The notes under the pieces are model-generated. The model searched no databases, was not told where the DNA came from, and was given only the letters and a program-made list of their open reading frames with translations. Of a stretch of DNA of 64,000 bases, positions 7,533-16,901 are shown piece by piece; position 1 is the stretch's first letter; every line of letters begins with the position of its first letter. This DNA is from Cyanobium sp. N.Huapi 1H5 (GTDB taxonomy: Bacteria; Cyanobacteriota; Cyanobacteriia; PCC-6307; Cyanobiaceae), in assembly GCF_024345535.1 (NCBI RefSeq), contig NZ_JAGQBH010000003.1, forward strand, positions 372,001-436,000, in the 5' to 3' direction. The translations under genes and the position numbers were made by a program.

Positions 7533-7894
7533 TCAACGGGCTCGCCCTGCCGCCGGCGCCGGCTCGGTGATCGGCTGGCCCTTCACCCCCGCGTAGACCA
7601 CCACGATCTCGGCGGGTTCGGTGCCGTTGTTGGTGCCGTAGTGGGGCTGGTTGACCATCTCGATCAAGCCCTGGCCTGCCTGGAGCTGCACGCTGGCGCC
7701 GGCTGGCCGCTGGGGTAGGCGGGCAGGGGGGTGCCGTTCCACGACCGGGTGGATTGCACCAGCGTCCGCACCGTCACGCCGGCCGGTTCGCTTTCCGCCA
7801 GAGCCGGCCGCACGGCCAGCAGCAGACCGCCGGCGAGCAGCAACGGCGCCAGGGCGCGCCGCCGGCTCCGAAGTGTCGCCCCGAATCGCTCCAT
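7533..7894 (-). pseudogene. Secreted cupin-domain protein, broken by an internal deletion and frameshift
   Basis: The 5' part (7894 to about 7700) encodes a signal peptide (LLLAGGLLLAVRPALAE) and the start of a small cupin (TRSWNGTPLPAYPSGQP). The reading then has to change frame; the second part (to 7533) encodes the C-terminal cupin strands (LQAGQGLIEMVNQPHYGTNN, then PAEIVVVYAGVKGQP). The middle of the usual domain, with the IPPG...HxH metal-binding strand, is absent, so some 30-45 codons appear to be lost together with the frame. A functional product is unlikely. A short reading in frame one ends at about 7664. The gene is divergent from the LuxR-type regulator. Confidence 0.7.
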
Positions 7895-7929
7895 CCCCAT
7901 AGCCTGCCCCACAGCACCCGCCGGTCCCT

Positions 7930-8622
7930 GTGGATTTCACCGCCGATCTGCCCGTCGTCCAGGTCCGGCGGGCGGTGATGCGCCGGGCCCTGATCGCCAC
8001 CGATGTGCCGCCGCGGGTGGCGCTGGCGATGGGCGACGAGCCGCTGCTGCTGCGCTACACGGTGGGGCTGTTCGGCTACGGCCTGATCGGCTGCGCCGTC
8101 ACCGACGCTGAAAGCTGCCTGCGGCGCCTGGCGGAGCAGCCCCACGGGCTGCTGGTGTGCTCCGACAGCCTCGAGGGCGGCGACGTGCTCAGCCTCACCG
8201 CCACGGTGAAGGAGCGCCGTCCCCAGCTGAAGGTGATCGTGATCGGCACCGCCCCGGTGCAGGACCCGGCGCTGGTGCGGGCGGCCTGGGTGGATGGGCT
8301 GGTGGCGGAGCGCGACATGACCTTCCGCAGCGGCGCCCTGCAGGCGGCGGTGCTGGCGGCGCTGGGCGGGCACCACTTCCGCAGCGCCTCGATGCGCGGC
8401 CTGCCGGTGCCGGCGCCGATCAGCGAACTCAGCCCGCGGGACTACGAAATCCTCGAGGGCCTGGCCGACGGCCTCACCGACCGGGAGATCGCCGAGCGGC
8501 TGATGATCAGCCCGAGCACGGCCAAGTCGTACACCAAGCGGCTGCTGCAGAACATGGGCGCCCGCAACCGGCTGCAGGCGCTGGTGATGGCATTGCGGCA
8601 GGGCCTGATCCGGCTGCGCTGA
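7930..8622 (+). CDS. LuxR/NarL-type response-regulator-like transcription factor
   Basis: The 230-residue product has a receiver-like N-terminal half (about 17-150: LIATDVPPRVALAMG, then LKVIVIGTAPVQDPALVRAAW) and a C-terminal LuxR helix-turn-helix (about 165-225: LSPRDYEILEGLADGLTDRE, then ISPSTAKSYTKRLLQNMGARN). The usual phospho-acceptor aspartate after strand 3 is not evident (GLLVCSDSLEGG offers one Asp), so phosphorylation is uncertain. The start is GTG at 7930; ATG at 7978 is an equally good alternative. It is divergent from the broken cupin gene. A sensor kinase is not adjacent. Confidence 0.8.
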   Translation: MDFTADLPVVQVRRAVMRRALIATDVPPRVALAMGDEPLLLRYTVGLFGYGLIGCAVTDAESCLRRLAEQPHGLLVCSDSLEGGDVLSLTATVKERRPQLKVIVIGTAPVQDPALVRAAWVDGLVAERDMTFRSGALQAAVLAALGGHHFRSASMRGLPVPAPISELSPRDYEILEGLADGLTDREIAERLMISPSTAKSYTKRLLQNMGARNRLQALVMALRQGLIRLR

Positions 8623-8745
8623 GCCGCCCGCGCCCCGCGCCCCTGCAGCCGATCACCCTCCGGCGCGCCGCCAACCACCCTCCGAAGGGGGTCGCCCCGG
8701 ACTGGCGGGGCCCCGTAAACCGTTGGGGGTGATCTGTTCTGAGCG

Positions 8746-11205
8746 ATGGCGTCCGTCGATCCGCTGACCGGGGTGGGGTTCAACTACGCCGAGGCCCTGC
8801 AGAAAAGCTTCCTATTCTATGAGGCCCAGCGCTCCGGCGACCTCGACGAGGCCCGGAAGCGGATCGACTGGCGCGGCGATTCCGGCCTGCGGGACGGGGC
8901 CGACGGGGTGTACTTCGGCGGGCGCACGGCGGCCAACCTGCAGAGCGGCCTGACGCTGGACCTCCGCGGCGGCTACCACGATGCCGGCGACCACGTGAAG
9001 TTCGGCCTGCCGCTGGCCTCCACCCTCGCCACCCTGGCCTGGGGCGGCATCGAATTCTCCGATGGCTATGCCGTCACGGGGCAGACCGATGAGCTGCTCG
9101 ATGCGGTGCGCTGGGGCACCGACTACCTGCTCAAGGCCCACGGCGTCGACGCCGCCGGCACCACGCTCTACTTCGTGGCCCAGGTGGGCGATGCCGTGGC
9201 CGACCACGCCCTGTGGAGCGCGCCCGAAAGCCAGACGATCGCCCGGCCGGCGCTGGCGGTGACGCCGAGCAAGCCCGGCTCGGATGTGGCGGCGGGCTCG
9301 GCGGCGGCGCTGGCCTCGGCGTCGGTGCTGTTCCGCCAGAACGGCGACGCCGCCTACGCCGATGTGCTGCTCAACCGCGCCCGCTCCCTCTACGACTTTG
9401 CCGACCGCTACCGGGGCAGCTATGCCGATGCGATCCCCGAGGTGCGCTCCTTCTACAACTCCTGGAGCGGCTACAACGACGAGCTGGCCTATGGCGCCGC
9501 CTGGCTGTCGCGGGCGGTGGGCGCGGCGGGGGGCAACGGCACGGCCTACCGGGACAAGGCCCTGTCGATCTACACCGGCAGCATCGGCGGCCTCTCGCGC
9601 GGCTGGACGGGCAACTGGGACGACGCCTCCTACGCCACGGCGGTGATCCTGGCGGAGGACACCGGCTCGGCCCGCATCCAGCAGGACGTGGAGGGCTGGC
9701 TGAACAACTGGCTGAGCGGCGGCAACGGCGTGACGATCAGCGCCGGAGGCCTGCGCCACATCAGCCAGTGGGGTTCGCTGCGCTACGCCGCCAACACGGC
9801 CTTCCTGGCCGATGTCTACGCCGACAACGTGCGCGATCCCGGCGGCGCCTACGGCCGTCTTTCGCAGGGAACGGTGGACTACATCCTCGGGGCCAATCCG
9901 CGCCAGTCGAGCTACCTGGTGGGCTTCGGAGCCAACGCGCCCCGGCAGCCCCACCACCGGGCCGCCTCGGGGGTGGGCTGGGACGGGTTCCGCAACGGCC
10001 AGCCCAACACCCACACCCTCTACGGCGCCCTGGTGGGCGGCCCCACCAGCGCCAACGACTTCGCCTACCAGGACCGCCGCGACGACTACGTCGCCAACGA
10101 GGTGGCCCTCGACTACAACGCCGCCCTCACCGGTGCCTTCGCCCGCAGCGTCGAACGCCGCGGCGGCGTGCCGCTCAGCGACGCCCAGCTCGACGCCCTG
10201 CCCGGGATCACGGTGCGGCCGGGCGGCGGCGGTACTCCGGTGACACCAACCCCGACGCCGACACCCACGCCAACGCCAACGCCAACACCGACTCCCACAC
10301 CAACGCCCACGCCAACCCCCACTCCCACACCGCCGCCAGCGATTCCCACACCCATTTCCACCCCCGGCGCCTCGCTGCCGGCCACGCTCAACGGCATTCC
10401 GCTCACCTCCAGCCCGGATCTGGCGGTGGTGGTGGGCGGCTCGATCTGGACCGGGGGGATGACGGTGCAGCTCACCATCAGCAACACCGGCGCGGCGGCG
10501 CTGAACGGCTGGAACTTCAGCTTTGATAGCCCGCACCGGCCCAGCGGCACGCCCTGGGGGGTGCGGATCAGCAGCACGGCGCTGGCGGGCGGCCTGTTCC
10601 GCCACACCGTCAGCGGCGACGCCTGGGCCAGCGCGATCCAGCCCGGCCGCAGCGTGACCGTGGGCTTCAACGCCAGCCAGGGCCGGGCCCTGGGCCACAG
10701 CGGCGCCCTCACGGCGGCGGCCCTGTTCGGCGGAGCCGGCCGGCTGGCCTTCAGTGCCGCCAACCCCCGCTTCCTCACGGGCAACGCCGCCGCCAATGCC
10801 CTCGGCGGCGGCCCCGGCGCCGATGTGCTCACCGGCCTGGGGGGCGCCGACACGTTCCGCCTCGCCAGCCTGCGCGATTCGCTGCTGGGCGCCCCCGACC
10901 AGATCACCGATCTGGTGATCGGCAGCGACCGCATCGATGGCCCGCAGGCGGTGTCGGCCGCCGCCCTGCGCGAACTGGGGGCCGTGGCCGACCTCACCCC
11001 CACCGCCCTGGCCGCCGTGCTCACCCCCTCCACCTTCGCCGCCAACGGCGGGGCCACCTTCACCCTGGCCGCCGGCGGCAGCGGCGGTGGCAACCGCACC
11101 TTCCTGGCCCTCAATGATGGGACCGCCGGCTTCCAGGCCGGCAGCGACGCCCTCGTGGAGATCACCGGCTACAGCGGTTCACTCACGGCGCTGGCGGTGG
11201 TGTGA
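8746..11205 (+). CDS. Glycoside hydrolase family 9 cellulase with CBM2-like module and cyanobacterial surface-protein tail
   Basis: The 819-residue protein starts with a GH9 domain (about 6-490). GGYHDAGDHVKF supplies the catalytic base pair D79/D82, HH at 403-404 binds substrate, and E452 in VANEVALDYNAAL is the likely acid. A threonine-proline linker (about 495-535) follows, then a CBM2-like cellulose-binding module (about 548-650), then an RTX-like nonapeptide segment (GGGPGADVLTGLGGADTF) leading into a C-terminal domain with DGTAGFQAG and VEITGYSGSLTALAVV, which resembles the cyanobacterial bluetail surface-protein domain. There is no N-terminal signal peptide, so export is probably by type I secretion through the tail. 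It would hydrolyse beta-1,4-glucan outside the cell. The 3' end overlaps the CPBP gene by 23 bp. Confidence 0.9.
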   Translation: MASVDPLTGVGFNYAEALQKSFLFYEAQRSGDLDEARKRIDWRGDSGLRDGADGVYFGGRTAANLQSGLTLDLRGGYHDAGDHVKFGLPLASTLATLAWGGIEFSDGYAVTGQTDELLDAVRWGTDYLLKAHGVDAAGTTLYFVAQVGDAVADHALWSAPESQTIARPALAVTPSKPGSDVAAGSAAALASASVLFRQNGDAAYADVLLNRARSLYDFADRYRGSYADAIPEVRSFYNSWSGYNDELAYGAAWLSRAVGAAGGNGTAYRDKALSIYTGSIGGLSRGWTGNWDDASYATAVILAEDTGSARIQQDVEGWLNNWLSGGNGVTISAGGLRHISQWGSLRYAANTAFLADVYADNVRDPGGAYGRLSQGTVDYILGANPRQSSYLVGFGANAPRQPHHRAASGVGWDGFRNGQPNTHTLYGALVGGPTSANDFAYQDRRDDYVANEVALDYNAALTGAFARSVERRGGVPLSDAQLDALPGITVRPGGGGTPVTPTPTPTPTPTPTPTPTPTPTPTPTPTPTPPPAIPTPISTPGASLPATLNGIPLTSSPDLAVVVGGSIWTGGMTVQLTISNTGAAALNGWNFSFDSPHRPSGTPWGVRISSTALAGGLFRHTVSGDAWASAIQPGRSVTVGFNASQGRALGHSGALTAAALFGGAGRLAFSAANPRFLTGNAAANALGGGPGADVLTGLGGADTFRLASLRDSLLGAPDQITDLVIGSDRIDGPQAVSAAALRELGAVADLTPTALAAVLTPSTFAANGGATFTLAAGGSGGGNRTFLALNDGTAGFQAGSDALVEITGYSGSLTALAVV
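10230..10350 (+). repeat. Threonine-proline linker repeat in the GH9 gene
   Basis: A low-complexity run of ACN-CCN codons encoding alternating Thr and Pro, the usual flexible and often glycosylated linker between cellulase catalytic and binding modules. Codons vary, which limits slippage. It is not a CRISPR or satellite array. Confidence 0.85.
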
Positions 11206-12022
11206 GGAGGAGAGCAGGAATCACCACCGTGCCCCGGTCGCTTCTGTAGAGGCCCACGTAGACGAGCAGACCAAGCACCACGAACACCACTTGGGCCACC
11301 ACGGAGGCCATCGAAAGCCACGGGTAGGCATAGCCACCGGCCAGGAAGGTCGAGATGTCCCACAGGCCATGGGCCACCATCGCCGGCCAGAGCAGGCCCG
11401 TGTAGCGGCGGACGACATACAGCAGGATGCCGCTCAGGGCCGCCAGCACCACCTGGATCGCCCCGATCCAGCCCATCCCCATGGCCATGTTGGGGAGGTG
11501 GAACAGGCCGAAGCAGACGCCGGTCCAGATCGCGGCGGTGGCTTCCGAGCGGCCCCCCTGGCGCAGGCAGCGCAGGAACAGGCCGCGGAACAGCAGCTCC
11601 TCGGCGAAGCCCACGCCGACGCCGGCGGCGAGGATGGCCAGGAGCAGGGCGGGCGGCACCGCGCTCCACTGGATGCCCACCAGGCGGAAGGCGATCATCG
11701 CCATCCAGGCCAGCATCGACAGCTTCATCAGACCGGTGCAGCGCAGCCGCACGGGATCCCGCCAGACATGGTCCCAGCGGCACCAGCGAGTGAAGGCCAG
11801 CAGCGCCACGCCGCCGAGGCTGAGAGGGACGACCGCCGTGGCGAAGGCATGGCCGGCCGTCTTGAACCAGTCGGTGTAAGGAATGCCGGTGCGGAACTGC
11901 AGGACGCCGGCCAGGGCGCTGTAGGCGAGCCAGAGCGCGATCCCCAGGCGGATCGTCGGACGGACGCGCGGGACAAGGGCGCCCTCGGATGCGGTGGTCT
12001 CCATCCCTGCGTGACTCCCCAC
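11183..12022 (-). CDS. CPBP-family intramembrane metalloprotease (CAAX protease/bacteriocin-processing)
   Basis: The 279-residue polytopic protein has about seven to eight hydrophobic helices and the three CPBP/ABI motifs: EELLFRGLFLR (glutamate pair plus arginine), FGLFHLPNM and MVAHGLWD with the metal-binding histidines. Members cleave membrane proteins or process peptides; some protect against bacteriocins. A second start is 6 codons inside (12004). It converges on the GH9 gene with a 23-bp overlap. Specific substrates are unknown. Confidence 0.9.
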   Translation of the reverse strand: MGSHAGMETTASEGALVPRVRPTIRLGIALWLAYSALAGVLQFRTGIPYTDWFKTAGHAFATAVVPLSLGGVALLAFTRWCRWDHVWRDPVRLRCTGLMKLSMLAWMAMIAFRLVGIQWSAVPPALLLAILAAGVGVGFAEELLFRGLFLRCLRQGGRSEATAAIWTGVCFGLFHLPNMAMGMGWIGAIQVVLAALSGILLYVVRRYTGLLWPAMVAHGLWDISTFLAGGYAYPWLSMASVVAQVVFVVLGLLVYVGLYRSDRGTVVIPALLLTPPPAP

Positions 12023-12093
12023 AGGTGTCCCCTAGCCACACCGACAGGCCTTGTCACCCCAATCCGTCCTGCACACGGACGCCCACCGCCGCG

Positions 12094-12696
12094 ATGACTA
12101 CGTTCAGAGCAGTAGCCACCCTGCCGATGCGACGTCTTCCGATCCTTGCCGCCTCCCTGCTGGGCCTGGCGTCCGTGGTGGCGGCGGAGCCGGCGCTGGC
12201 CGACACCGTGCAGGCCCGCTGCGATGTCTTCCCCGCCGGTGAGGACAAGGCCACCTCCTCGGGGCTGTGCACCTTCTCACAGCGGCAGGGATTCGTCAGC
12301 ATCGAGCTCAAGGGCGGCCAGAGGATCGAGCTCAAGCCCAACGCGAGCACCCCCAACGCCTACTTCGATGGGCAAGGGGAACCGGCCCGGCGGGAGATCC
12401 TGGACGCCAACCGCGGCCAGGTGTACCGGCTGGAGAAGCAGTCGATCTTCGTCTTCTGGGATCCCGCCCCCTACGGCAAGGAGGCCAGCAGCACCACACC
12501 CACCCCGCCCGCGGCGAAACCGCCGGAAATCGTGCAGCTGCTCCTGGGCATCCGCCAGGTGAAGTTCGAGGGCGCCTGCCGGGTCAACTTCAACAAGGCC
12601 GGGAAACAGTTCAGCAAGACCTCCGCCTGCACCCCGGCCCAGGTGAGCCAGGCCGAGGACGCCATGCAGCGCTTCTTCCGGGAACAGGGCCTCTGA
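12094..12696 (+). CDS. Secreted protein of unknown function
   Basis: The 200-residue protein starts with a signal peptide (MRRLPILAASLLGLASVVAAEPALA from the internal Met at 12127, or 11 residues longer from 12094). The mature part has two blocks of similar kind separated by a Thr/Pro stretch (SSTTPTPPAAKPPE), with cysteine pairs (ARCDVF, GLCTF, GACRV, SACTP) that could form disulfides. Calling it periplasmic is inference from the signal. I do not recognise the family. It converges with another small exported protein gene 22 bp away. Confidence 0.7.
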   Translation: MTTFRAVATLPMRRLPILAASLLGLASVVAAEPALADTVQARCDVFPAGEDKATSSGLCTFSQRQGFVSIELKGGQRIELKPNASTPNAYFDGQGEPARREILDANRGQVYRLEKQSIFVFWDPAPYGKEASSTTPTPPAAKPPEIVQLLLGIRQVKFEGACRVNFNKAGKQFSKTSACTPAQVSQAEDAMQRFFREQGL

Positions 12697-12718
12697 GGCC
12701 CCGTTCGCGGAGGGTGGA

Positions 12719-13144
12719 TCACTGACGACGGATCGGGCCGGTGGTCTTGGCGTCGGCATCGAACCAGCTGCTCTCGTTGATGATCCGCGGGTCGCCCTGG
12801 ATCGTGTAGGTGATGAAGCCGGCCCTGAACACCAGGGCGCCATCGGAGAGCTTGCTGGCCACGGGCTTGCCGTTCACCAGCACCTTGTTCTTGGCATCGA
12901 TCCGGATGGTGGAGACGGTGCGGCCGTCCGCGTTCCTGGCGACCCACTGGCCGGCATAGGGGGACACGGCCGTGCCCGCCGTGCCGAATCCGGCCTTGGC
13001 GTTCTGCTCCTTGGTCTTGTTGATGTCGCAGCCCTGCAGTTCGGTGACCTGGGTGCAGCCAGACTTCTCCAGCTTCTTGGCATAGGCCGGATCGATCGCA
13101 TGGGCGGCGAGCGGCATGGAGAGGCGGATGGCGGTGGACAACAA
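12719..13144 (-). CDS. Small exported protein of unknown function
   Basis: The 141-residue product begins with a weak signal peptide (MLSTAIRLSMPLAAHAIDPAYA) and has a mature domain with two cysteines close together (SGCTQVTELQGCDINKTKEQN), likely a disulfide. The following AGQWVARNADGRTVSTIRI and GALVFRAGFITYTIQGDPRII suggest a beta-rich fold. I do not recognise it. It converges with the exported protein gene to its left. Confidence 0.6.
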   Translation of the reverse strand: MLSTAIRLSMPLAAHAIDPAYAKKLEKSGCTQVTELQGCDINKTKEQNAKAGFGTAGTAVSPYAGQWVARNADGRTVSTIRIDAKNKVLVNGKPVASKLSDGALVFRAGFITYTIQGDPRIINESSWFDADAKTTGPIRRQ

Positions 13145-13227
13145 AGGTCTGCGCTCTTTCTCCCCACCAGACTGGACCTAACGGGGAATAGCGGTGCAAC
13201 CCATGACTTACTTCAAGGCTTCAGCGA

Positions 13228-13413
13228 TCAGAGCGAAGGGACGCCAAGATCTCGGCAAATCTTACGAGCGAGTAACTCCTTGATCTCAGAATGGCGAGGG
13301 ATTGCGCTGCGGCGATTCTGGCTCGGGTTCCACCACCACGAATGGTTGCCGCCCTCTCGTAGGAGCTCACAGCCGTGCTGATTGAGATAGCGCAGAAGAT
13401 CACGCCGCTTCAC
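13228..13413 (-). CDS. hicA: HicA-type mRNA interferase toxin
   Basis: The 61-residue protein has the HicA double-stranded-RNA-binding-like fold: MKRRDLLRYLNQHGCELLREGGNHSWWWNP carries the catalytic histidine of the GxxH motif, and IPRHSEIKELLARKICRDLG the C-terminal helix. HicA toxins cleave mRNA and stop translation until neutralised by HicB. It overlaps the upstream hicB by 4 bp, the reverse of the classical hicA-hicB order but common in cyanobacteria. Confidence 0.9.
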   Translation of the reverse strand: MKRRDLLRYLNQHGCELLREGGNHSWWWNPSQNRRSAIPRHSEIKELLARKICRDLGVPSL

Positions 13414-13622
13414 AGGGTGAGCGCAAGCTCCTCGCAGCCAGGGCCGGCCGCCTCCAAGGCCTCAAGGCGGTTGAATTCCAGTGCTTCTCGGAGCACCAGC
13501 CGCAGGGAGGCCAGCAGCTCATCACGGGTACGTTCCTGCGCATTGACGCCGGGTACCTCTTCCACCCAACCCAGCCACCAGGGACCGTCCTGGCGGATCA
13601 CAGCGGTGTAGGTGGGGGTCAT
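13410..13622 (-). CDS. hicB: HicB-type antitoxin
   Basis: The 70-residue protein has the partial RNase H-like HicB fold: YTAVIRQDGPWWLGWVEEVPGVNAQE followed by a helix (TRDELLASLRLVLREALEF). It lacks a C-terminal DNA-binding domain, so autoregulation may need the complex with HicA. The ATG at 13622 is chosen because MTPTYTAVI is the usual start; an upstream Met at 13634 is also in frame. It overlaps hicA by 4 bp. Confidence 0.9.
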   Translation of the reverse strand: MTPTYTAVIRQDGPWWLGWVEEVPGVNAQERTRDELLASLRLVLREALEFNRLEALEAAGPGCEELALTL

Positions 13623-13634
13623 TGTCCTTCGCAA

Positions 13635-13982
13635 GCCAAGTCAGAAGCCAAGGTTAGGCCTGCTGACACGGGAACGGTCTTGACTGAGGTGGCCTTGCCA
13701 GATCGGGAAAGAGCATGGCCCGATGGCTGCGGGCGAGTCCGGGAGGCCGCTCACCGCGGGCGACAGTGGGTGGCATGCGAGACGGGCTCAGAGCAGCAGC
13801 GATAGCCCTGCCTGGGCTGAAAGGCCATGCGGGGACGATGGTGGGGCACTGATCGGAAGACAGCTGACTCGGGTGAACATCAACAAAGACGACATTAACC
13901 AGAAAGCCATCAGAGCAAGCTTCAACCATTCTAGATATTCACCACAACGAGTTTCGACCTCCACGGAACAATGGGCGGATGG
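13635..13982. other. Intergenic stretch without a convincing gene
   Basis: About 350 bp between hicB and the next small secreted gene. Short frames exist on both strands but none has a plausible start, composition or known motif. The left part is GC-rich and the right part (13870-13980) turns AT-richer, the beginning of a lower-GC segment that runs to about 15.5 kb. Confidence 0.5.
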
Positions 13983-14261
13983 TCATTTCCCATAGTCCGC
14001 CGGCGCGCCGCATCTGCGTCCGTAACTCATAATCAGTTGAATATTCTGGGCGTCCGCCCCAACGAAGGCTCCTTGATTGAGATTCCACAGTGCGTCCCTC
14101 GCCCTGGAGCACATCAAATATGTATTCCCTCCAAGTTCACTACGCCGAATAGCAGAAATCCAAGTCAGGATTAGGTGGTTGGGTCCGGCTGGCTGCGCAT
14201 AGGCAGGAGGGTGCAGGACCAGCACGAGCGCAAGTCGCACGCTGATTCCAAGCATTTTCAT
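13983..14261 (-). CDS. Small secreted hypothetical protein
   Basis: The 92-residue frame starts with a clear signal peptide (MKMLGISVRLALVLVLHPPAYAQ) and a mature part of about 70 residues containing two cysteines (YLMCSRARD, GRRCGAP) that may pair. No family is recognised. The local base composition is lower in GC than the neighbours. The signal peptide is the main reason to believe the gene. Confidence 0.5.
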   Translation of the reverse strand: MKMLGISVRLALVLVLHPPAYAQPAGPNHLILTWISAIRRSELGGNTYLMCSRARDALWNLNQGAFVGADAQNIQLIMSYGRRCGAPADYGK

Positions 14262-14437
14262 CTTTGAGCTGGCAAAGAGTCAATTTCAACATTGTATCCG
14301 ATTATGTTCACCACAGGAAGCCTGGAGGCTGCAGTCACGGAATTTGGGAAGATGCCCTATCTACCCAAGATTCCAACGGCGGCAAGCATTATCAATCGTA
14401 GAGCTGTGCCCATGACTCAATTCCAATCAGGCAAGGA

Positions 14438-15055
14438 TCAAGAGGAGAAGTTTTGAACCGCATAGACGCGTCCAGTGAATTGGTCGGCTACTATCCCATA
14501 ACCGAATCGGGTATAGGAAGGCGTCAACAGATTTATCCGGTGACCCTTGCTGTACATCCACCCCTTTTGAAACTGTTCGATCAACCGAGAACTGAGCAAA
14601 ATCCCAGGCACCCCAGTCTGCTGCATAATATTTTCTCCAACCCCGCCTTGTCCTCCAAGCCTATAGAAGCGGTCTGTGGGAGTCTTACCTTCAGGAGTGA
14701 CATGGGCGTAATAGCGCCGGGTCAGCATATCTTGGGCATGAAGCTGTGCTGCTTGTGCCAGGAGTGGATCCTCGACCAGAGGAGAGAGTCCATTCAGCTG
14801 TCGATCCCGATTAACCAACCGAAGGGCCAGCGCCCGATTCTCCATGAGCGACCTTGGCTGGTGGGCCTCGAGTACACCGATTGTGGAGGAGCCGATCCTC
14901 CAGTCACTCCCACCCTTCCCATTATCAAGAGAGAAGAAGTCTCTAGCGCCAGCGAAGACGAAGCCTACGATCAAGGAGACAGATAAGACAGCTTGCAGAT
15001 TGACTGTTTTGCCAATTGGGTGGCGAGATCGTCTTCGAGAATATCTAGCCATCAT
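14438..15055 (-). CDS. CAP/SCP domain protein (allergen V5/Tpx-1 related), membrane-anchored or secreted
   Basis: The 205-residue protein has an arginine-rich start, one hydrophobic helix (about 20-42) and a CAP domain (about 75-200): LVNRDRQLNGLSPLVEDPLLAQAAQLHAQDM, YYAHVTPEGKTPTDRF, GGVGENIMQQ and SKGHRINLLTPSYTRFGYGI. These are the bacterial CAP motifs with the two conserved histidines. Bacterial CAP proteins are exported, with roles that are mostly undefined. Start 15055 or 15052 (two adjacent Met); a longer frame to 15142 adds nothing recognisable. Confidence 0.85.
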   Translation of the reverse strand: MMARYSRRRSRHPIGKTVNLQAVLSVSLIVGFVFAGARDFFSLDNGKGGSDWRIGSSTIGVLEAHQPRSLMENRALALRLVNRDRQLNGLSPLVEDPLLAQAAQLHAQDMLTRRYYAHVTPEGKTPTDRFYRLGGQGGVGENIMQQTGVPGILLSSRLIEQFQKGWMYSKGHRINLLTPSYTRFGYGIVADQFTGRVYAVQNFSS

Positions 15056-15163
15056 CGATCGCCTGTAGCGCAACACATCAACATCACCCAACGAATGGGC
15101 GGCAAACGTGAGACAAATCCAGATCGCGCAATGTCTGCGCACGGATTGCCAAGCGATCGAAGC

Positions 15164-15535
15164 TTAGGCACAACTCAACCGGGCCAAGTCAACAGCGGGA
15201 TTAATTCTAGCAAGACATTGAATCCTAATCAGGTTTCCTGGCGCACCAAGGAGTGCGCGGTCGGCAAGCATGTATTGCAAACCATCGGCCTCAGGCCTGT
15301 CGCCCATCCAGCGGGAATGGCTATCAGGCAGCATGTTGGTGAGGGTCTGAGCCCTGCACAGCAGGCTGTGGACCTCCGAAACTCGCTCTCCTCTCTGAAA
15401 AAAGGAAGCTATGGGAGGGGCTGACCGCGAATCAATCAGCGTTGCTGTGGCCATCTTCTGGTGCCAGAGGGAACAGGCATCTCGTCTCTCCTGCCCACAA
15501 CGCTCAGTGTGATGGGCTTCAGACTTGCTCAGCAT
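15164..15535 (-). CDS. Possible small protein, coding uncertain
   Basis: A 123-codon frame whose ATG overlaps the 3' end of the GNAT gene by 17 bp. An internal Met at 15454 gives a 96-residue version (MATATLIDSRSAPPIASFFQ onward). It has several cysteines and no recognised motif. Coupling to the GNAT gene is possible, but composition does not strongly support coding. Confidence 0.25.
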   Translation of the reverse strand: MLSKSEAHHTERCGQERRDACSLWHQKMATATLIDSRSAPPIASFFQRGERVSEVHSLLCRAQTLTNMLPDSHSRWMGDRPEADGLQYMLADRALLGAPGNLIRIQCLARINPAVDLARLSCA

Positions 15536-16010
15536 TGCCGCTGGTCGTCAGCGGCGCCTGGTGAACGGTGAAGTGATAAACGCAGAACACCTCGTCGCGC
15601 TCCCAACCGGCCGCGGCATACAGAGCCTGGGCGGCGGTGTTGGTGAGGGCGGTGGAGAGGGAGAGACGGATGGCGCCGGCCTCGCGGCCGTGGCGTACGG
15701 CGGCATCAAGAAGGAGGCGGGCCACCCCCGAGCGCCTGGCCTCGGGCCGCACGAACAGGTCGTTGAGGATGAAGATCCGCGCCATCGACACCGAGGAGAA
15801 CGACGGATAGAGCTGGGTGAAACCGAGCGCCAGGCCATCGGCTTCGGCGATCAGCAGCACCGAGTCGCCCTGGGCCAGCCGCTCCTTCAGGAACCCGCGG
15901 ACACGATCCCGTTCAGACGGCTGGCCATAGAACTGGCGATAACCGTCGAACAGCGGAACGATCACCTCCAGATCGGCGGGACCGGCTTGACGGACAACAA
16001 CGGGGGGCAC
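15519..16010 (-). CDS. GNAT-family N-acetyltransferase
   Basis: The 163-residue protein is a GCN5-related acetyltransferase: VRQAGPADLEVIVPLFDGYRQFY at the start, acetyl-CoA binding motif A in LNDLFVRPEARRSGVARLLLDAA (RRSGVA is the Q/RxxGxG/A loop), and motif B in NTAAQALYAAAGWERDE. The acceptor cannot be told; the C-terminus resembles small-molecule (amino-group) acetyltransferases. Confidence 0.9.
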   Translation of the reverse strand: MPPVVVRQAGPADLEVIVPLFDGYRQFYGQPSERDRVRGFLKERLAQGDSVLLIAEADGLALGFTQLYPSFSSVSMARIFILNDLFVRPEARRSGVARLLLDAAVRHGREAGAIRLSLSTALTNTAAQALYAAAGWERDEVFCVYHFTVHQAPLTTSGNAEQV

Positions 16011-16214
16011 GAAGCAACGCGTGGCTCTCAGCCATCCTCACGCTGAATGTGCAGGATCTCCACCTGTCCGGCGAGATGGGGTGACGTCGCCCCCGCCCAA
16101 CTCCAGCAAAGGAAACACCCTGACCTATCGGGCCACGCGACAGAGCTCCAACAGCGAGACCTGGTGAAACGCCGCGTCCAACCGGGGCAGTTCGGCGTTC
16201 ACATACCGGCCCCT

Positions 16215-16900
<686 letters not shown>

Positions 16901-16901
<1 letters not shown>

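Noticed and set aside
10230-10350. Repeat array in the GH9 gene as a CRISPR or satellite
   Set aside because: It is a Thr-Pro coding linker without spacers.
13653-13659. GTTAGGC, a possible attC box near hicB
   Set aside because: No paired box, no inverted repeat, and its orientation does not fit the hicBA genes.
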